This document shows positions 1 through 10,348 of a DNA stretch of 64,000 nucleotides, one piece after another (position 1 is the first letter of the stretch; each line of letters begins with the position of its first letter). Under the pieces are notes generated by a model, which was not told the DNA's origin, ran no database searches, and saw only the letters and a program-made list of their open reading frames with translations. A program made the position numbers and the translations under genes. Origin of the DNA: Cytidiella melzeri (lineage: Eukaryota; Basidiomycota; Agaricomycetes; Polyporales; Irpicaceae); the NCBI GenBank assembly GCA_022592445.1, contig JABYQR010000219.1:1-64000 (forward strand), in the 5' to 3' direction.

Positions 1-1082
1 CGAACGCATCGGATGGGTTCCAAGTCACCAGCATCGATACCTTCATCACCCACCTCAGTGTAAGTTGCAAAGAACACTCTGTCCCAGCGCCATGCTGATA
101 TATGCTGTGCTCTAGACATTCCTCGTCTTCCGCTATATTTGAGAGGGATATTGAATCGTTCGCACCACTACCCCCACTTCTCACACACAGCGACCCGCAT
201 CGCATACCTCGCGGAAAATTGACAGAGCAGCTCGATCAATCAGTTCCCACAGTTCTCGACAGTGCGGCGGAGGCCCTCGTTCAGGATGTTGATGACAAGG
301 ATGGTATGGATGGCATATCCATCATCGCTCCTGTCCCATTCGAGCTGCACGGTGGTGGCAGCGGCTTCACTTCGCCCATCTCGCAAATGAGCAGTCGAAG
401 CCCTAGCCCCAACGGCACGTCAAATCGACGCAGCGTGCTCGTCAACATTCCGTCACCCAGCCCAAGTTTCACTTTGCCACTCCCGCTGCAATCGCAAACA
501 TCACAAGGTGGGCTTGGACCGACCACACCGCCTTCTCGGCCCGCCGTCCAGACCAACTCTCCGCCCCCGCCGACCTTCGTCACAACTTCTTCAGGAGCGG
601 ATGAGACATCTCCGAACACCGCTGTACAGCATGAATATCCTTTCCACACTCTATCGGGGAGTTCGTCTCCCGGCGGTGCGACGCCGACTGCAGGCGCTAT
701 GCTCTCCTCGCACGCACCTCCGTCGCCCAAGGGCCCCTCAAAGCGGCTGTCCTTCTACTCCTACACCGACTTGTTGACGTCTGCCCCCGCGTCATCTATC
801 CCTCTCTCCAGCCTAACACTCAGCGCTCAAGCAAACGAACCGCCTCCGCATCTTCCTAGCGTCATCGGTATCCCCCAGGCTCAAGCCCAAGGTATGGCAT
901 CTTCCGCCGCCAGTATCCACGGCTCTATATCTGCGGCAGCGTGGGTCACAGAGCGAGATCCCGCTGCTGATCTGGTCAGCGATCAAGGCGGTGAATGGGA
1001 GCGCGCCGGTCTCGGAAGAGGACTCGAAGAGCGCCTCGAAGCTCTCCTATCTCTCGATACCCCACCTTCAGTCAAAGCCTAA
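1..1082 (+). CDS. 3' part of a Ser/Pro-rich, probably disordered protein (5' end outside window)
   Basis: An in-frame exon runs from base 1 to 59. A 56-nt intron follows (60-115, donor GTAAGT, acceptor CTAG), then a long exon 116-1082 ending in TAA. The junction restores a Ser/Pro-rich run in one frame. About 340 residues are visible. They are dominated by Ser, Pro, Thr and Gly with many SP/TP sites, which suggests a phosphorylated disordered tail. Near the C-terminus there is a more ordered block: KRLSFYSYTDLLTS, and later GGEWERAGLGRGLEERLEAL just before the stop. I do not recognise a catalytic domain. The function is unknown and any folded domain must lie upstream of the window. Confidence is good that this is coding, low on identity. 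Confidence 0.75.
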
Positions 1083-2359
1083 CAGACGGGCTTGCTCTAC
1101 GACAACGTCAGCGTGTGCGGCCGCACACTCTTGTCCACACAATTGGCTTCAAATGTTTATGTGTATGATGAACGAATGTGGATGAAATTCGCCTTCCCTA
1201 CCTCTCCCGCCTCCCCCCGAGTCAAATTATTTATAGGCTACTCCGACTCGTTCTTCAAGTCCAGTATCAACGTTATAAATCAACCCAACAATTTCCCTTT
1301 ACCTCAGGCTCTCATATTCCTTCCCTGGACATACCCTACCTGTTCACCGATACTGTGTTATCTTACGACCCACCTTCTGGACGTTCGTCTCGTTCAAACC
1401 TTAATCATCTACGTAGTACCCACCTATCGCGACTTTTTCCACTCCCTTTGGACCACCTTTTCGCTGCCTGCACTAAGCGACTCCGTACTCAGTTCCCCCG
1501 CCCCGACCCTAGTTAAGGTTATCATTACGTCCACGGGCCCCCAGACCAATCAGTGCTCATTTTGTTGTACATGTAGAAACACTTCGATGAATTTCTACAG
1601 CAACACTCCATAATATCAATTGTACCAACTGCATCGTCCAGCATCCTCACCTTGACTCAGCCACCACTTCATCAAAGTTAACAACAGCGATTGGCGGAAA
1701 CATGGCTTTGAGAATGGTGTGCTATAATTCAGGTGTCGTGACTTCGAGGCTGGAGTGTATGAAACATTCTTAGAGTAGTAAGTACTAGCTATGAACGACA
1801 GTGAGTGGCAGTGAATAAAACGAGTGTGACTGTGAGGATAGGGTGTGTTGAACTTGGCCTTGGCGGAGGCTGTTCGCCAAGGGGGGGGAGACCGACGGGT
1901 GACAGTGGGCGGGGGGGAAAGCTCTACGGTATTAAAGTAGTTATCAATACACAATCATCGAGCCTAACACTCAGAGTGCGAAAACACGGAGAAGATGGAG
2001 AGGGAGAGAGAAAGATTGTCCCGGTTTATACTGTATGCAAGATAATAAAAAAAGAGAGTTCGGGAAAGGAGGAGGGAAACGTCTCTCTCGCGAGCATGCC
2101 TTCTGTAGAGGGGGAGAGGGGGCGGTTGGGGGCGTGGGGATGGATCAGAAGGGGGAATCCAGGGAGCGTCGGCGATTAGTACGGCCAACGATGTGTGCGA
2201 CGACAAAGAGACAAGAGACCGTGAATATGTATGTATGATACTGCAAAAGTCCCGTAGTGCGAGAATAATGGCAGAGGGTGCATGATAGAAATGGACGGGG
2301 TGAGGATATGATGCGTTACATTCAAGGAAGAGCCACTAGCAGCCATGCTGTCGATTGTG
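1083..2359. other. Intergenic region between two convergent genes
   Basis: This stretch separates the 3' ends of the flanking genes. Short open frames exist on both strands but lack codon character and plausible splice structure. A purine-rich stretch with G runs occupies about 1860-2150. No gene is supported here. Confidence 0.6.
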
Positions 2360-5116
2360 TCAACGAGGAGTTCTGGAGCTCGATGGCTCAGATGGACGTA
2401 CCAGTGAATCCTTTGGATGTGGATAACCAGCAGACAAACCCTCGACGCCAGCGGGTACTGTAGACCAATACGTGTAGTTTGGGTCTGATGGCACAAATTG
2501 TTAGAATGTGACGGCAGTGCGGGGGAGAGAGAAGCTGAGTTCTCAAACGCACTGTTATACGCGTCGAAATGATTTGCAATATAGTCGGATGTGGGGAATC
2601 GATCCGGATTGCAGCCAATGTTCGTCTGCCCAGCCCTTTGATACACTCGCACGTAATCAACTTGCATTTCAGCAGGGAAAACCAGAGTGTTGAGATCAAT
2701 TTCCTGCCAATTTGCTGCGTGCATTGATTGAGACAATCAGACAACGTCTTTGGGGCGATCAGGATGTGCACATACGTGAGATACCCAGATTGAGAATGAT
2801 GGACTGGAAACACGTATAAGACGTTGGAAATTCTCCACAGGGTGAGAGAAAGTAAGATACGCACCATTGGTTCCTCAGGAATCCGTCTCTGACCGATCAT
2901 GGCGGAGCCGTCACCTTGGTCTGGACCAACAGCGGCCGCTCCTAACCTGTACGAGGGCTGGCCATTCGTTTGCCACGTTATGAAGCCATCTTCAGGTTTG
3001 TCGGGGTCTGCCCAGTATTCAAAGCCTGGACGAACAGTAATTGTGAGCGCAGTTCGCGGAAAAGACAGCGACATGGAGATGATACCTAACGTCTTAAAAT
3101 TGGCGCCAGATCCCTGGAACATATCGTCCGGAAGATCCGTTAAACAGGATACAGCCTGCTGACTGGGAAGGTTATGAGACCTCACATTAACCGCCAGCTG
3201 TAGGAAATGAAACCTACACTGGAGATCCTCTGCCGGAATGAAAAGACCATCAGCGAAATCGCACATTAAAGATTGTATGGACGTACCTGTACGAATTGGC
3301 CACTGTAAGCTCGGGAGTATAGATAACAAACTCGTCCTCCGTCGAATTGCCGTAAAGGTAATCGTGGGTGAAAGGAGCAAATTGCGCCGACTGCGAGACA
3401 ACTTGGCCAACTGCGCCATCGGTCTTGTTATGTTCTACCTCGAGAATATCGATTTCCGGTGCGCCGCGGCCTGCGCTGACACTCGGGCCAGGATGATCTT
3501 CACCGGGACACGTACATGCTCTAATTAGAAATTTAAGATGAAGGCTAGACAGACATGATAGCTTCAATAGCTGATTACTCACGACAGCCTTTGTCCAGGA
3601 AGCCAAGACAACTCAAAGTCATACTTCGATTTCGAGGCGGTGGACTGGAGAGTCGCCTCTGGTCCTGTTCCATTGATAAACGTCTGATTAGGCAGAATGC
3701 CGATGTCACACTCAGTATAACTAAAGGGTAGACATTTCATGACTAGACGATTAAACACGCTCGACAGTGCACTCACGAGTATGGCCATGTTCCATCCGTG
3801 GTGGCTCCATATCCTGGACGGCCCAAGTTTCCCATTGTCCACGCGCCTGGCCACTGTCATACAGTAGGTCAAAAGTGTAAAGGCCCCCATAGAACAAAGA
3901 CATACATATCCCCGGACGTCCGAATTGGCTCCAGGTAACGTGACGGCCACCTCTATATACCCACTGGTAAAGCAGAACTTGTTCCAACTCTGCAGCATCC
4001 CACTCTTGTATTGCAGCATGTGGTTGAGGGTTACGTCTGACACTTGCTCCAGCACGATGGACAGGGCCCCGTTCTTCGTCGTGATCTGAGATGGATCGTA
4101 CCATTCCAAGTCTCCCGTCGCGCCATACCAAAGGTCCGTTGCCTCCCAAAACGGATCATCCCCAGGGTAAAACGTCCGCCCGTCAGTGTTAAACTCGTCC
4201 GAGAACACGAGCTCGTACTTCTGCCCGTCGAAGCCAGTTCTAGTCTTGGCGTTGTCCGGCGTTTCAGGATCTATGATCTGTGGCATGGCAAACCTGAGCA
4301 AGACAGGGTGTAAGCAAGGGTAAACGTGGTGTTGGGCAGGTTGAAGACTCACGCTGTGACAGGCGTCGCTTCTGTCGGACTCGTAGCAGTGTTGCCGGCA
4401 AAGGCGAGTTTATGTCCGCCGGTGCGAACAAAGTCGAGAACGGGATATGCAACGAACAGTGCAACAATGGCTCCGACGAGAAGCACCAGCACACCAAGGT
4501 TGAGCAATCCTCGTACTGAGAAACTGAACCCGCCACTGTCGGGTCCAAAGCCTCCCTTCTCTGCAGGGTCGTCGTCGTCCACCTCGTCCTTGCAGTCCAA
4601 GTCTGGGTCATACGCGTATGGCACAAAACCGCTCCGCGGTCTTATTACGCCAGAGGGATACTTTGAGTCGGATGACAGAGAAAAGATGGAGTCGCCGGAG
4701 GAAGAGGCAACAGAGTCTCGTTGTTGCATGACTTTAGGCGGCAATAGAAAGTCGTTCATGTCGTCTGTTGCAAGACGATAAAGCACCATGGACCCTCTCT
4801 GGTTGGCTTTGATCTCTGCTGTGAGTGCTTGGGACTCTTCGGACGCAATGCGGTTGAAGTAGGCGCTACCTCTCGAGGTGGGCCGGGAACGAACGTTGAA
4901 ACCGTGCGGGGCATTGGGGTTCAAGGGGGATGAGACGAAGTTGTTGGACGAAAAAGAGCGAGTGGGCGTTTTTGATGTAGGTGATTCCGGTGCGAGGAGA
5001 GGAGAGTCGTAGTGTGAGGTCGTCGGTGTCCTTGAGTGGGTGTTGTCGTCTGGGCTGCTCGATCCACTCGGAATTAGTTCACCATCTTCATGGGATGTTG
5101 GCCATGGAGTAGACAT
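2360..5116 (-). CDS. KRE6/SKN1-like beta-glucan synthesis-associated GH16-fold membrane protein
   Basis: Ten exons can be joined in frame (5116-4353, 4293-3906, 3853-3777, 3720-3583, 3520-3287, 3162-3086, 3025-2865, 2803-2776, 2714-2553, 2484-2360), giving about 717 residues. The first ~210 residues are a Ser-rich cytosolic tail. One hydrophobic segment follows (GVLVLLVGAIVALFVAYPVL), as in a type II membrane protein. The lumenal part is the SKN1/KRE6 GH16-like domain: YELVFSDEFNTDGRTFYPGD, a WPGAWTMGNLGRPGYG block, the EIDILE motif with the family's acidic residues, FEYWADP and VDYVRVYQ. The family acts in the secretory pathway or at the plasma membrane and is needed for beta-1,6-glucan assembly in yeast. 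The junction at 3163-3286 gives a slightly short loop compared with relatives, so that splice is less certain. Exon 2803-2776 is only 28 nt. Confidence 0.93.
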
Positions 5117-6263
5117 CGAGTTCGAGGACGCCCAAGACGATGAGCAGGGGTGGAAGGAGATGGCAGAGAGCGACTGGGCACGAAAGTCCGTGTGAGAGGC
5201 GTGACTTGGTCACGCGTATGGTAACCTCTCTCACGTCACAAGCGCCGCGTGACAGTCATTCCCCATTCCCGAATCCCAAGCCATATCTCATGTGCCCTCG
5301 CCAGACATGTGCTCGAGGAACAACATCATCAAATAGCCTACTCCTACCCTACAATACAGTACACGCGCAGTGGAAGAAACATTCATTGTGCAGAGGCTCA
5401 CAGTGTACGACGGCGATGGAGCCGACAAGCTTGTCAATGCTGCTGCAGGCCGCCAAGTCGAATGGCGATGCATGCAGGGACCGAACATGAGACGACATAG
5501 CTTACGAGAGGTCGTGCATCTAGCCTCAAACGTCTCTTGCAAACAATGGCTGTTGAGAGGTCCTGTTAGACCATCTGTTCGTTATGCCTTCGAACGGAGG
5601 TATTAGTAGTCGACAACGTACGTCATTCCCTCGCAATCGTATGCCGGATATCCAAAGCCTTCAAAGCTTGGTGCAGGCTGCGATTGCCGCACACTGTCTC
5701 AATCCGCTCTGCGTAGACCTGGTAAGGCGACGACACCGACGATCAGCACATTCCTCTCTTGCCAAGCTACTCACTTGTCACATCGTGAGTGCAAGTGGCA
5801 TCGCCTCACTAGATGCTTCCTAAGTGCTTAGCGGCTAAGCTAGAGGGTAACAAAGGAATTCAGAGGAAATTAAGGGGACGTTGTAGTGTATGCTTTCTAT
5901 TTTGCACTTCCTGATTGGTTATTAGAATTAAAATAAAAATAAAATTAAAGAGTATTAGCCTTAGTCGGGGGAGGGCTTGGCCCTCCACCGGCACACTTCC
6001 GAAAGCTTCCGGCAGCCTGTAGGCGTCTTTCCGGGCTTAGAAAACCACCGGATACCGGAAGATTCGTGCGCATTGGGGAGCGCTTGTTTCGAGCTTTGTG
6101 GCGCGGGAAAGCTCCCTAAAAAGGGAGTGGTTGTCCGAACTCCTCCTCGATAACAATGTGGCGGGATGCTGCGAGGAAGGGTCAATGCCCGAAGGAGGAG
6201 GACGAAACGCCAGCTCGTGTGTGCCCGAGTCCGACTGAGCGTGAGGTGGAAAACGAGACGTTG

Positions 6264-6350
6264 CGAACACGACTCACCACCAAAGGCGCGAGCCACAACA
6301 GTCGTGCGCAACGCGAGGCGACTCACCCCCAAAGGCTCGCGCCAGCCTTG
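6264..6350. repeat. Two-copy imperfect tandem repeat beside the YR retrotransposon
   Basis: Two copies of a ~26-bp unit (CGACTCACCACCAAAGGCGC and GCGACTCACCCCCAAAGGCT as cores) lie about 48 bp apart, each ending in a GCGCGAGCC or CTCGCGCC block. They lie in the presumed 3' terminal region of the element. Terminal or subterminal repeats are expected in DIRS-type elements, but a matching copy at the other end was not seen. Confidence 0.5.
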
Positions 6351-6372
6351 AATTCTTGTGATGCGTCGATCA

Positions 6373-6389
6373 GGGGGGGGGGGGGGGGG
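6373..6389. repeat. 17-nt poly-G tract
   Basis: An uninterrupted run of 17 G lies between the recombinase ORF and the repeat region. Its length is likely to be polymorphic and could also be affected by sequencing error. Confidence 0.9.
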
Positions 6390-6456
6390 CTGTTTGTTTC
6401 AAAGAGAAAAATTGCAAATGTGTATCATTAAATGCGGATTATGCGATGCAAGTTTG

Positions 6457-7795
6457 CTAAGCTGACAGTACAAAGGAGCGCGATTTTCGGAATTTGTCTA
6501 TAGAGTCCTGAGCCAGCTGAAGGCGAGACTTATCAAACGAATTGGAAATGAAAAGAGGAAGAATAGAGTCTATTTTCCGCCAATACTCAAGGAACGCCCG
6601 TGATCTCCAACCACCCTGAATTGCAACAATGTCCGGAGGGGTACCCCGAAGCAGGAGCTCAGTGGCCCCTCCAATCCGGAAACAGTGCCCGGTCAGCGCA
6701 CTTAAACCGGCTCCCGTCCACACCTGATTACAACGCACTAAGAACCATTCGCGCGTCATAGGTTCCCATCCTCGTTCTGAAAGGGAGACAAAGGAGAAGA
6801 AGGGAGCGTCTGGAGGAACCTTCGAGTTGCATTTGAGGTGATGAGTGAGGGCGCGGATTGGGGAAGTTGGTTCGCCGTTTTCGGTGACCGTCACCACGAG
6901 GCCATCGTGTTTGGTAGTTTTGGACCACGGCAGAGCGAGGGCGTAATACGATTTTCCATCCGGAAGAGAGTTGAGTTTCAATGAAGCGGAGCGAGAGACA
7001 TGTTTAGTCTTGTCGAAGCCGTGGGATGAAGGGATTACAAGTTCTCCTAGCCTTGAAACGAAGTTAGTACGGGAGGGAATGCGTAGAAAAAGGAGCCGTG
7101 AGGCCAGGATATTCGTACCGCCTCGTACCCCAAAAAGCAAAACATGCAATTGCAAAGACTGCGGCGTCAAGGGAGTTTGAGAGGTCTAGATGCGAAAACA
7201 AAGCGTTCATATGCTCAAGCGTAACGGGAGGTCGTTTCGGCTTCACGGAAGGTTGGACTTTCAGAGCGCCCGCGCAAGTGATCTTTAACATTTTCGCCCC
7301 GAGCCACGGGGCGCCGTTAATCGAGTGCCAGAACGATAAGCCTGCCATCCAAGTATCAATGGTGGATCGAGAGACGATGCCACCCCATTTGGCAACGAAG
7401 CAAGAGAGTAAAACGTCGGATGCTGGCATACGTCGCGACTCAGCAATTCCCAGACAGTCACAATACTGATTGAAACGCAAGAGGCCGGCGCCGTAATTCT
7501 TCCGGGTGTTGGGTTCAATTGAAGCGAGCATGAGGTCAAGCAGAGATTTGGAGGCGTCGACTGATATGTCAGCAGCGAGGTTTTGACGGAAATTCATAGC
7601 ATAAGGAGTCGTCCAAAAATTGAGGCGGTCTGCAGCAAGAACAGAAGGGCGAAGAGCAGAGGGTTTGAGATAATTAGCAGCCGAGGGCTTCCTTGGTTTG
7701 CGACGACTCAGAGTTCGCGGAGAAGGGGAGGCCTTCCTCTGAGAAGTAGACGCGTTCGCACTTGCGCACGCAGTAACTAGAGGCATACTAGACAT
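6457..7795 (-). CDS. Tyrosine recombinase of DIRS-like element, interrupted by one intron
   Basis: Exon 1 runs 7795-7119 and exon 2 runs 7051-6457, together about 423 residues. The 67-nt intron (7052-7118) has donor GTACGA, a textbook fungal branch site TACTAAC and an AG acceptor. Without splicing, the frame ends 23 codons past FWGTRR. With splicing it continues as FWGTRRLGELVIPS, which restores the conserved box I Arg context. The other catalytic elements are visible: HCFR (HxxR) inside GHCFRIGGATELLLRG, then GGWRSRAFLEYW with the Trp/His position and the nucleophilic Tyr. The N-terminal ~100 residues are basic and Ser/Pro-rich, followed by a SAM-like core-binding region. The protein would integrate the circular DNA intermediate. 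The start codon lies in an ATGTCTAG overlap with the stop of the upstream RT ORF. Confidence 0.85.
7052..7118 (-). other. Inferred spliceosomal intron splitting the catalytic Arg motif of the recombinase
   Basis: The 67-nt segment has donor CG|GTACGA, branch TACTAAC about 12 nt before the acceptor, and acceptor TTTCAAG|G. Removing it joins CG+G to re-form the second Arg codon of the WGTRRLGEL motif. Keeping it gives an in-frame TAA that overlaps the branch site itself. Confidence 0.8.
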
Positions 7796-10348
7796 GAGAA
7801 AGAAAGGGGCTGAGCTCTTCAGGCAGAGCGAGAGGCGGAAGACGAAGTGTGGCCGAACCCAGGATACCGCGAGATACAGGGTCGGCCAAGTTTTCCTTGG
7901 TGTTGACGTAGCGAAGAACGAGGTGAAGATTTAGAGCCGCCAGAATGACGACTACCCGGCGAATTGAAAGATTTACTTGAAAATTTCGGCTGCGGCCTCT
8001 ATTGAATGCGCCCACCACGCCGATGTTATCACTGCGTACTAAAATGTCAGCATTGGAGAAACCCAAAGCTTCGAGGGATAGCGTCGCGAGCTCGACCGCA
8101 ATCATTTCAGCCCACCCGATATCTCGACTGTTTGCCTTCCATCCTTGAGTTAACCTCCAGGCTGCCCATCTCCCGTCGATGATGATGCCAATACCCCAAC
8201 TCGAAGACGCGTCAACCCAGATGCCCACGTCTTGCAGGTCTCCCCGCGGAACCAGGGAACGCGCGATACCCGTCGAGGTAAGAATATTTCTCCACCAATC
8301 CATGTCCGTCTTAACAGAGTGCGGGACGTACCGTAGTTCGAAATCATTACGGAAAGAAGCAATGAAGTTGCAAAGGTTTGAGAGAAAGGCGCGACCTTGC
8401 GGGAAAACGAAAGCGATATGCGAGAGGGTGCCATTGAGAGACAAGATTAGCTTGAGGGATACTCTCCGCCGCTCCAGCGCCAGGTTACAAAACTCTTTCA
8501 CCTTCAGCAGGTACTTGAGGCGTTTGGCATCCGGCAACGCGACCGTGCGCTTCGAGAGATCCCAGAGGAAACCCAGGTAGACCTGCAGAAACGCGAAACC
8601 CCAGCACTTCCCAAGTTTCCACGGCACACCTAGAGGTTGAGTGACTCTGAGGATATCTTCAACGTCAAACGCATAGCGCCAGCTGTCCGCTCCAGAACCG
8701 GAGATTGGGAAACGAAGCTGTGAAAGATCGTCGACCCATTTTGCGTTTGGAGCTTGGAAGTGAGCACGAAGAATATCTACGACCGCGTCCATGACTTCAC
8801 CCTGCACTCCCGGGCCAGAGGAGATGCCAAAAGGGCAAACGTGGTCCATGTAGAAATTTCCCGGTTCGCATTGTATGACGATATACGGTTTGTGACTGGG
8901 AAGGATTGGGATGTTACGGAAAGCGGAGTCTATGTCAAGGGACGCCGCCTGGGCACCTGGTGGAGCAGTGGCGACCTGCGAACCAGAAGAAAAAGGTAAA
9001 TGGTACATCCTGACTCGTCTTGAGCCAACAAATACAAGCGGAGAGCGCCTGACGAAAGGAAGTGAAGTACACGCACTCGAATTGAGGCGGCGAAGGCTTA
9101 ACGCTATGCAGAACTCGAATTGAGGCAGCGTATGAAAAGGGAGCGTCGACGCTCGAAAGATGAGGGCATAAGCGAATGCTTAACGCTATGTCTCGAATTG
9201 AGGCAGCACATGAAAGGGAGCGTCGACGCTCAGAAAGACGAGGGCATAAGAACCCATTCGCAGGAAAAACCGGTCTCTTGGTGAATGTGAGCGAACCAAA
9301 GACTTACCATCTGCGCAAATATAGCGGCGGTCCCCCAAGTTGTCGTGAAATCGTCCGAGTCAATGTCGTGGTTAACCGACACGCCCTCAGAGTCCTTAAA
9401 AGAACAGTTTTGAATTAGCCGGAGTTTGCTTGAACCCGCCTTCTCGACTACTGAAAGCGGCGAAGAGACGAAAGGTGAATTGAAAATGTATTCGAGTTGC
9501 GATTGCGAGAATGGGCCGGACATGCGTCCTAGCAAGACCTGCTCGTTCACGTAATCCTGGATGAAGCTCATATGAGCGATGCCTGTCTTTGAGTTGGGGG
9601 GAGCGAAGGTAACGGAGCGAGGGCGAAAATTCCCTATTGGGAAGCCCAGACGGAGTTTGTTAGGGAGGTCTTGATATTTGTGCAGGAGACCAAACTTGGC
9701 GAGCTCTGAAGCGAAATAGCCAGCACGATATGGGGTGATGATTCGCCCCCGCTCAGAGGCACCGCTTACTACCGGCGTGATGACTGGTGGCACCACAGAG
9801 CGAGCAAACGTGAGAGGATCGACCTGGACAGCGGAATCCCTTGCAGCCAGAAAGCTGCCCGCCAGACTCGGAGAGGTTCCAGAACAAGCAGATGTCAGAG
9901 CCGTCCCTGACGCTAACGAGACGTCCTCGTTCAAATGCGCAAAAGCAGGCCTTGCCGTTCTTGAGGGTTTTCTCGCTGCAGTCCTTCGCGTGGTGGCCGT
10001 TGGTTCCGCCTTGGCCGCATCGTAGGCAGAACAACCCGGCGCCAGATTGCCTGCCGCCCTGAAAGGGCTTACCACCTTTGCTCGGACCCTCGCTGCGGTC
10101 ATACGCCTCACGACGATCGCCAGACAGACCCTTTTCGCGGTTGCCAAACCTGTCTTCACAAGCGCTGGGTCGTCCGGAGCGATCTCCCCTGTTGTACGGA
10201 TGGAAAGCTCTCCCTCTCTCATCAGCGTCCGCTTTCCTTCTAGTGATCGCCCTGTCAACGTTGTAGAACCGACGCTCATAACTTTGGCTTCCCACTCCAA
10301 ATGTCGACCAGGATCCGCCGAAGAAGGATTCCCGAACCTCACGATCAA
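7788..10348 (-). CDS. Reverse transcriptase-RNase H of DIRS-like element, with a 332-nt intron
   Basis: The open frame runs from within 10348-9308, then continues after an intron (8976-9307) in 8975-7788, ending TAG. The true start is unknown because the first ~600 nt overlap gag; recognisable RT sequence begins near 9730. Before the intron come PNKLRLGFPIGNF, VEKAGSSKLRLIQNCSF and TTWGTAAIFAQM. After it come LDIDSAFRNIPI (first catalytic Asp), VCPFGISSGPG and KWVDDL (the YVDD position with Trp). RNase H follows: GIWVDASSSWGIGIIIDG, AEMIAVELA, VRSDNIGVVGAFNRG and YVNTKENLADPVSRG, which carry the D-E-D-D residues. The intron is needed because RT sequence upstream and downstream fits together only when it is removed. 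Donor is ATG|GTAAGT and acceptor TTCGCAG|GTC. Confidence 0.82.
8976..9307 (-). other. Inferred intron within the reverse transcriptase, carrying tandem repeats
   Basis: The donor is the consensus GTAAGT and the acceptor a pyrimidine-rich TTCTTCTGGTTCGCAG. Length is 332 nt, several times the usual ~55 nt host intron. It joins ...AAIFAQM to VATAPPGAQAASLDID, giving the expected spacing before the RT catalytic Asp. It contains the tandem repeat at 9070-9250. Confidence 0.78.
9070..9250. repeat. Tandem repeat array inside the RT intron
   Basis: The core CTCGAATTGAGGC starts at 9076, 9114 and 9192, with the second and third copies followed by GGGAGCGTCGACGCTC and GAGGGCATAAG. The full unit is about 78 bp and the first copy is short (38 bp). 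The GAGCGTCGACGCTC segment is itself palindromic. Confidence 0.8.

Larger units (their letters stand above)
5117..6456. other. Intergenic region plus presumed 3' non-coding end of the YR retrotransposon
   Basis: From 5117 to about 5830 lies the presumed promoter and upstream region of the KRE6-like gene, with no convincing coding sequence. An AT-rich patch occupies about 5920-5955. From about 5960 to 6456 the sequence is GC-richer with short tandem repeats and a 17-G run. It lies directly downstream of the recombinase ORF of the minus-strand retroelement, so it probably is its terminal non-coding part. I could not identify terminal repeats confidently. Confidence 0.5.

Noticed and set aside
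9753..10025. Plus-strand ORFs opposite the gag/RT overlap
   Set aside because: They are mirror frames of GC-rich coding sequence without independent features.
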